A stretch of DNA of 64,000 nucleotides. Origin: Clostridia bacterium. GTDB taxonomy: Bacteria > Bacillota > Clostridia > Oscillospirales > CAG-272. Within the stretch, counting starts at the first letter, position 1, and every line of letters starts with the position of its first letter. Positions 63,725 through 64,000 of this stretch are shown here, one piece after another. Both the position numbers and the translations under genes were made by a program. The DNA lies in the NCBI GenBank assembly GCA_017520505.1, contig JAFXFN010000018.1, positions 120,061 through 184,060 of the forward strand. The letters run 5' to 3'. The notes under the pieces were generated by a model. That model worked only from the letters and a program-made list of their open reading frames with translations. It ran no database searches and was not told where the DNA came from.

Positions 63725-64000
63725 ATTAACACAGAAAATGAACTTACACCGATATTTGATCCGCAAAAGGCGGCAAATACGGTAGAATCGATACTTTTTG
63801 CCGCAGGCTATCCCGTGACACGTGAAAAGCTTATGTATGCGCTTCCCGCTTCCGAATCGGAGCTTGATGAGGCAATAGAGCTTTTAAAAGAAAAATACAG
63901 CGATCCCGACGGCGGAATACTGCTTGTGTTTTTGTCAGACTGTATACAGCTTTGTACAAACGAAAAATACAAGGAAGAAGTAAAGGAAGCACTCGGCATA
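63725..64000 (+). CDS. scpB: Segregation and condensation protein B, 3' end missing
   Basis: The frame encodes the N-terminal winged helix of ScpB, the partner of ScpA: PQKAANTVESILFAAGYPVTREKL, followed by ESELDEAIELLKEKY and GILLVFLSDCIQLCTNEKY. The window cuts it. No ATG, GTG or TTG lies in frame near the conserved start. The first plausible initiation codon is ATT at 63725, seven bases after AGGGGGT, giving Ile/Met-Asn-Thr-Glu-Asn. The ATG at 63738 is out of frame and gives only 15 codons. Confidence 0.88.
   Translation, partial: MNTENELTPIFDPQKAANTVESILFAAGYPVTREKLMYALPASESELDEAIELLKEKYSDPDGGILLVFLSDCIQLCTNEKYKEEVKEALGI

Noticed and set aside
63738..63785. ATG at 63738 as the scpB start
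   Set aside because: It is out of frame with the conserved ScpB sequence and reaches a stop after about 15 codons.

Overview
The window looks like a chromosome segment of a gut or rumen Clostridia bacterium (Bacillota, probably the Oscillospiraceae/Eubacteriales side). The evidence is an hrcA-grpE-dnaK-dnaJ operon behind a CIRCE operator, a T-box leader, a purine riboswitch, AGGAGG-type ribosome binding sites, many TTGACA/TATAAT promoters, lipoproteins, and dockerin- and cohesin-like modules on secreted proteins. Base composition looks moderate by eye. There is no prophage, transposase, CRISPR array or rRNA operon. One tRNA gene is present. About 46 genes are supported; both window ends cut genes (pyrimidine-nucleoside phosphorylase on the left, scpB on the right).

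Layout. 1-7.2 kb: pdp end, then a leftward run of a small lipoprotein, a cysteine-rich conserved protein, a transglutaminase-like membrane protein, an SDR, rnhA, an HPr-kinase-like ATPase and a membrane protein. 7.4-14.3 kb: rightward orphan corrinoid protein, RodA/FtsW, MetY, a large secreted dockerin/ricin/endonuclease-fold protein and a CpsB-like phosphatase. 14.4-18.2 kb: a degenerate MocR regulator, tRNA-Arg(CCU), a 30-bp inverted repeat with a four-helix-bundle gene, two small genes and a VanY-like peptidase. 18.2-23.9 kb: the heat-shock operon with prmA. 24-35 kb: an oxidoreductase, a DUF1963-like protein, a giant GH71/99-like lipoprotein, hflKC, and rimO-pgsA-argH. 35-43.4 kb: an XRE/membrane pair, a guanine-type riboswitch before a YgjV-like protein, a cation/proton antiporter, an AT-rich orphan gene, a GH36 enzyme, and coaX with an ECF S component preceded by a pan-like hairpin. 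43.4-49.7 kb: a second secreted endonuclease-fold protein with GLUG, cohesin-like and dockerin parts, a flavin reductase and a lipase-like membrane protein. 49.8-54 kb: a leucine-type T-box operon of two odd proteins. 54-64 kb: ybaK, a lipoprotein, DUF1846, thiN, then lon-engB-lysA-M50 protease-scpA-scpB.

How the parts relate. Housekeeping is protein quality control (HrcA regulon, HflKC, Lon), translation-linked modification (PrmA, RimO, YbaK), cofactor supply (CoaX with a probable pantothenate transporter, ThiN) and amino acid synthesis (ArgH, LysA, MetY). The accessory part is secreted or surface proteins for polymer use.

Most worth a second look: (1) the leucine T-box operon encoding an isopropylmalate-synthase-like protein that lacks the usual catalytic residues and a TIM-barrel/acyl-CoA-ligase fusion; (2) a roughly 95-nt structured repeat present twice with compensatory base changes; (3) a guanine-type riboswitch controlling a YgjV-like membrane protein; (4) a pan-like RNA hairpin before a vitamin transporter; (5) the inverted-repeat/four-helix-bundle unit beside tRNA-Arg. 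All functions are inferred from reading the sequence; no database search was run.
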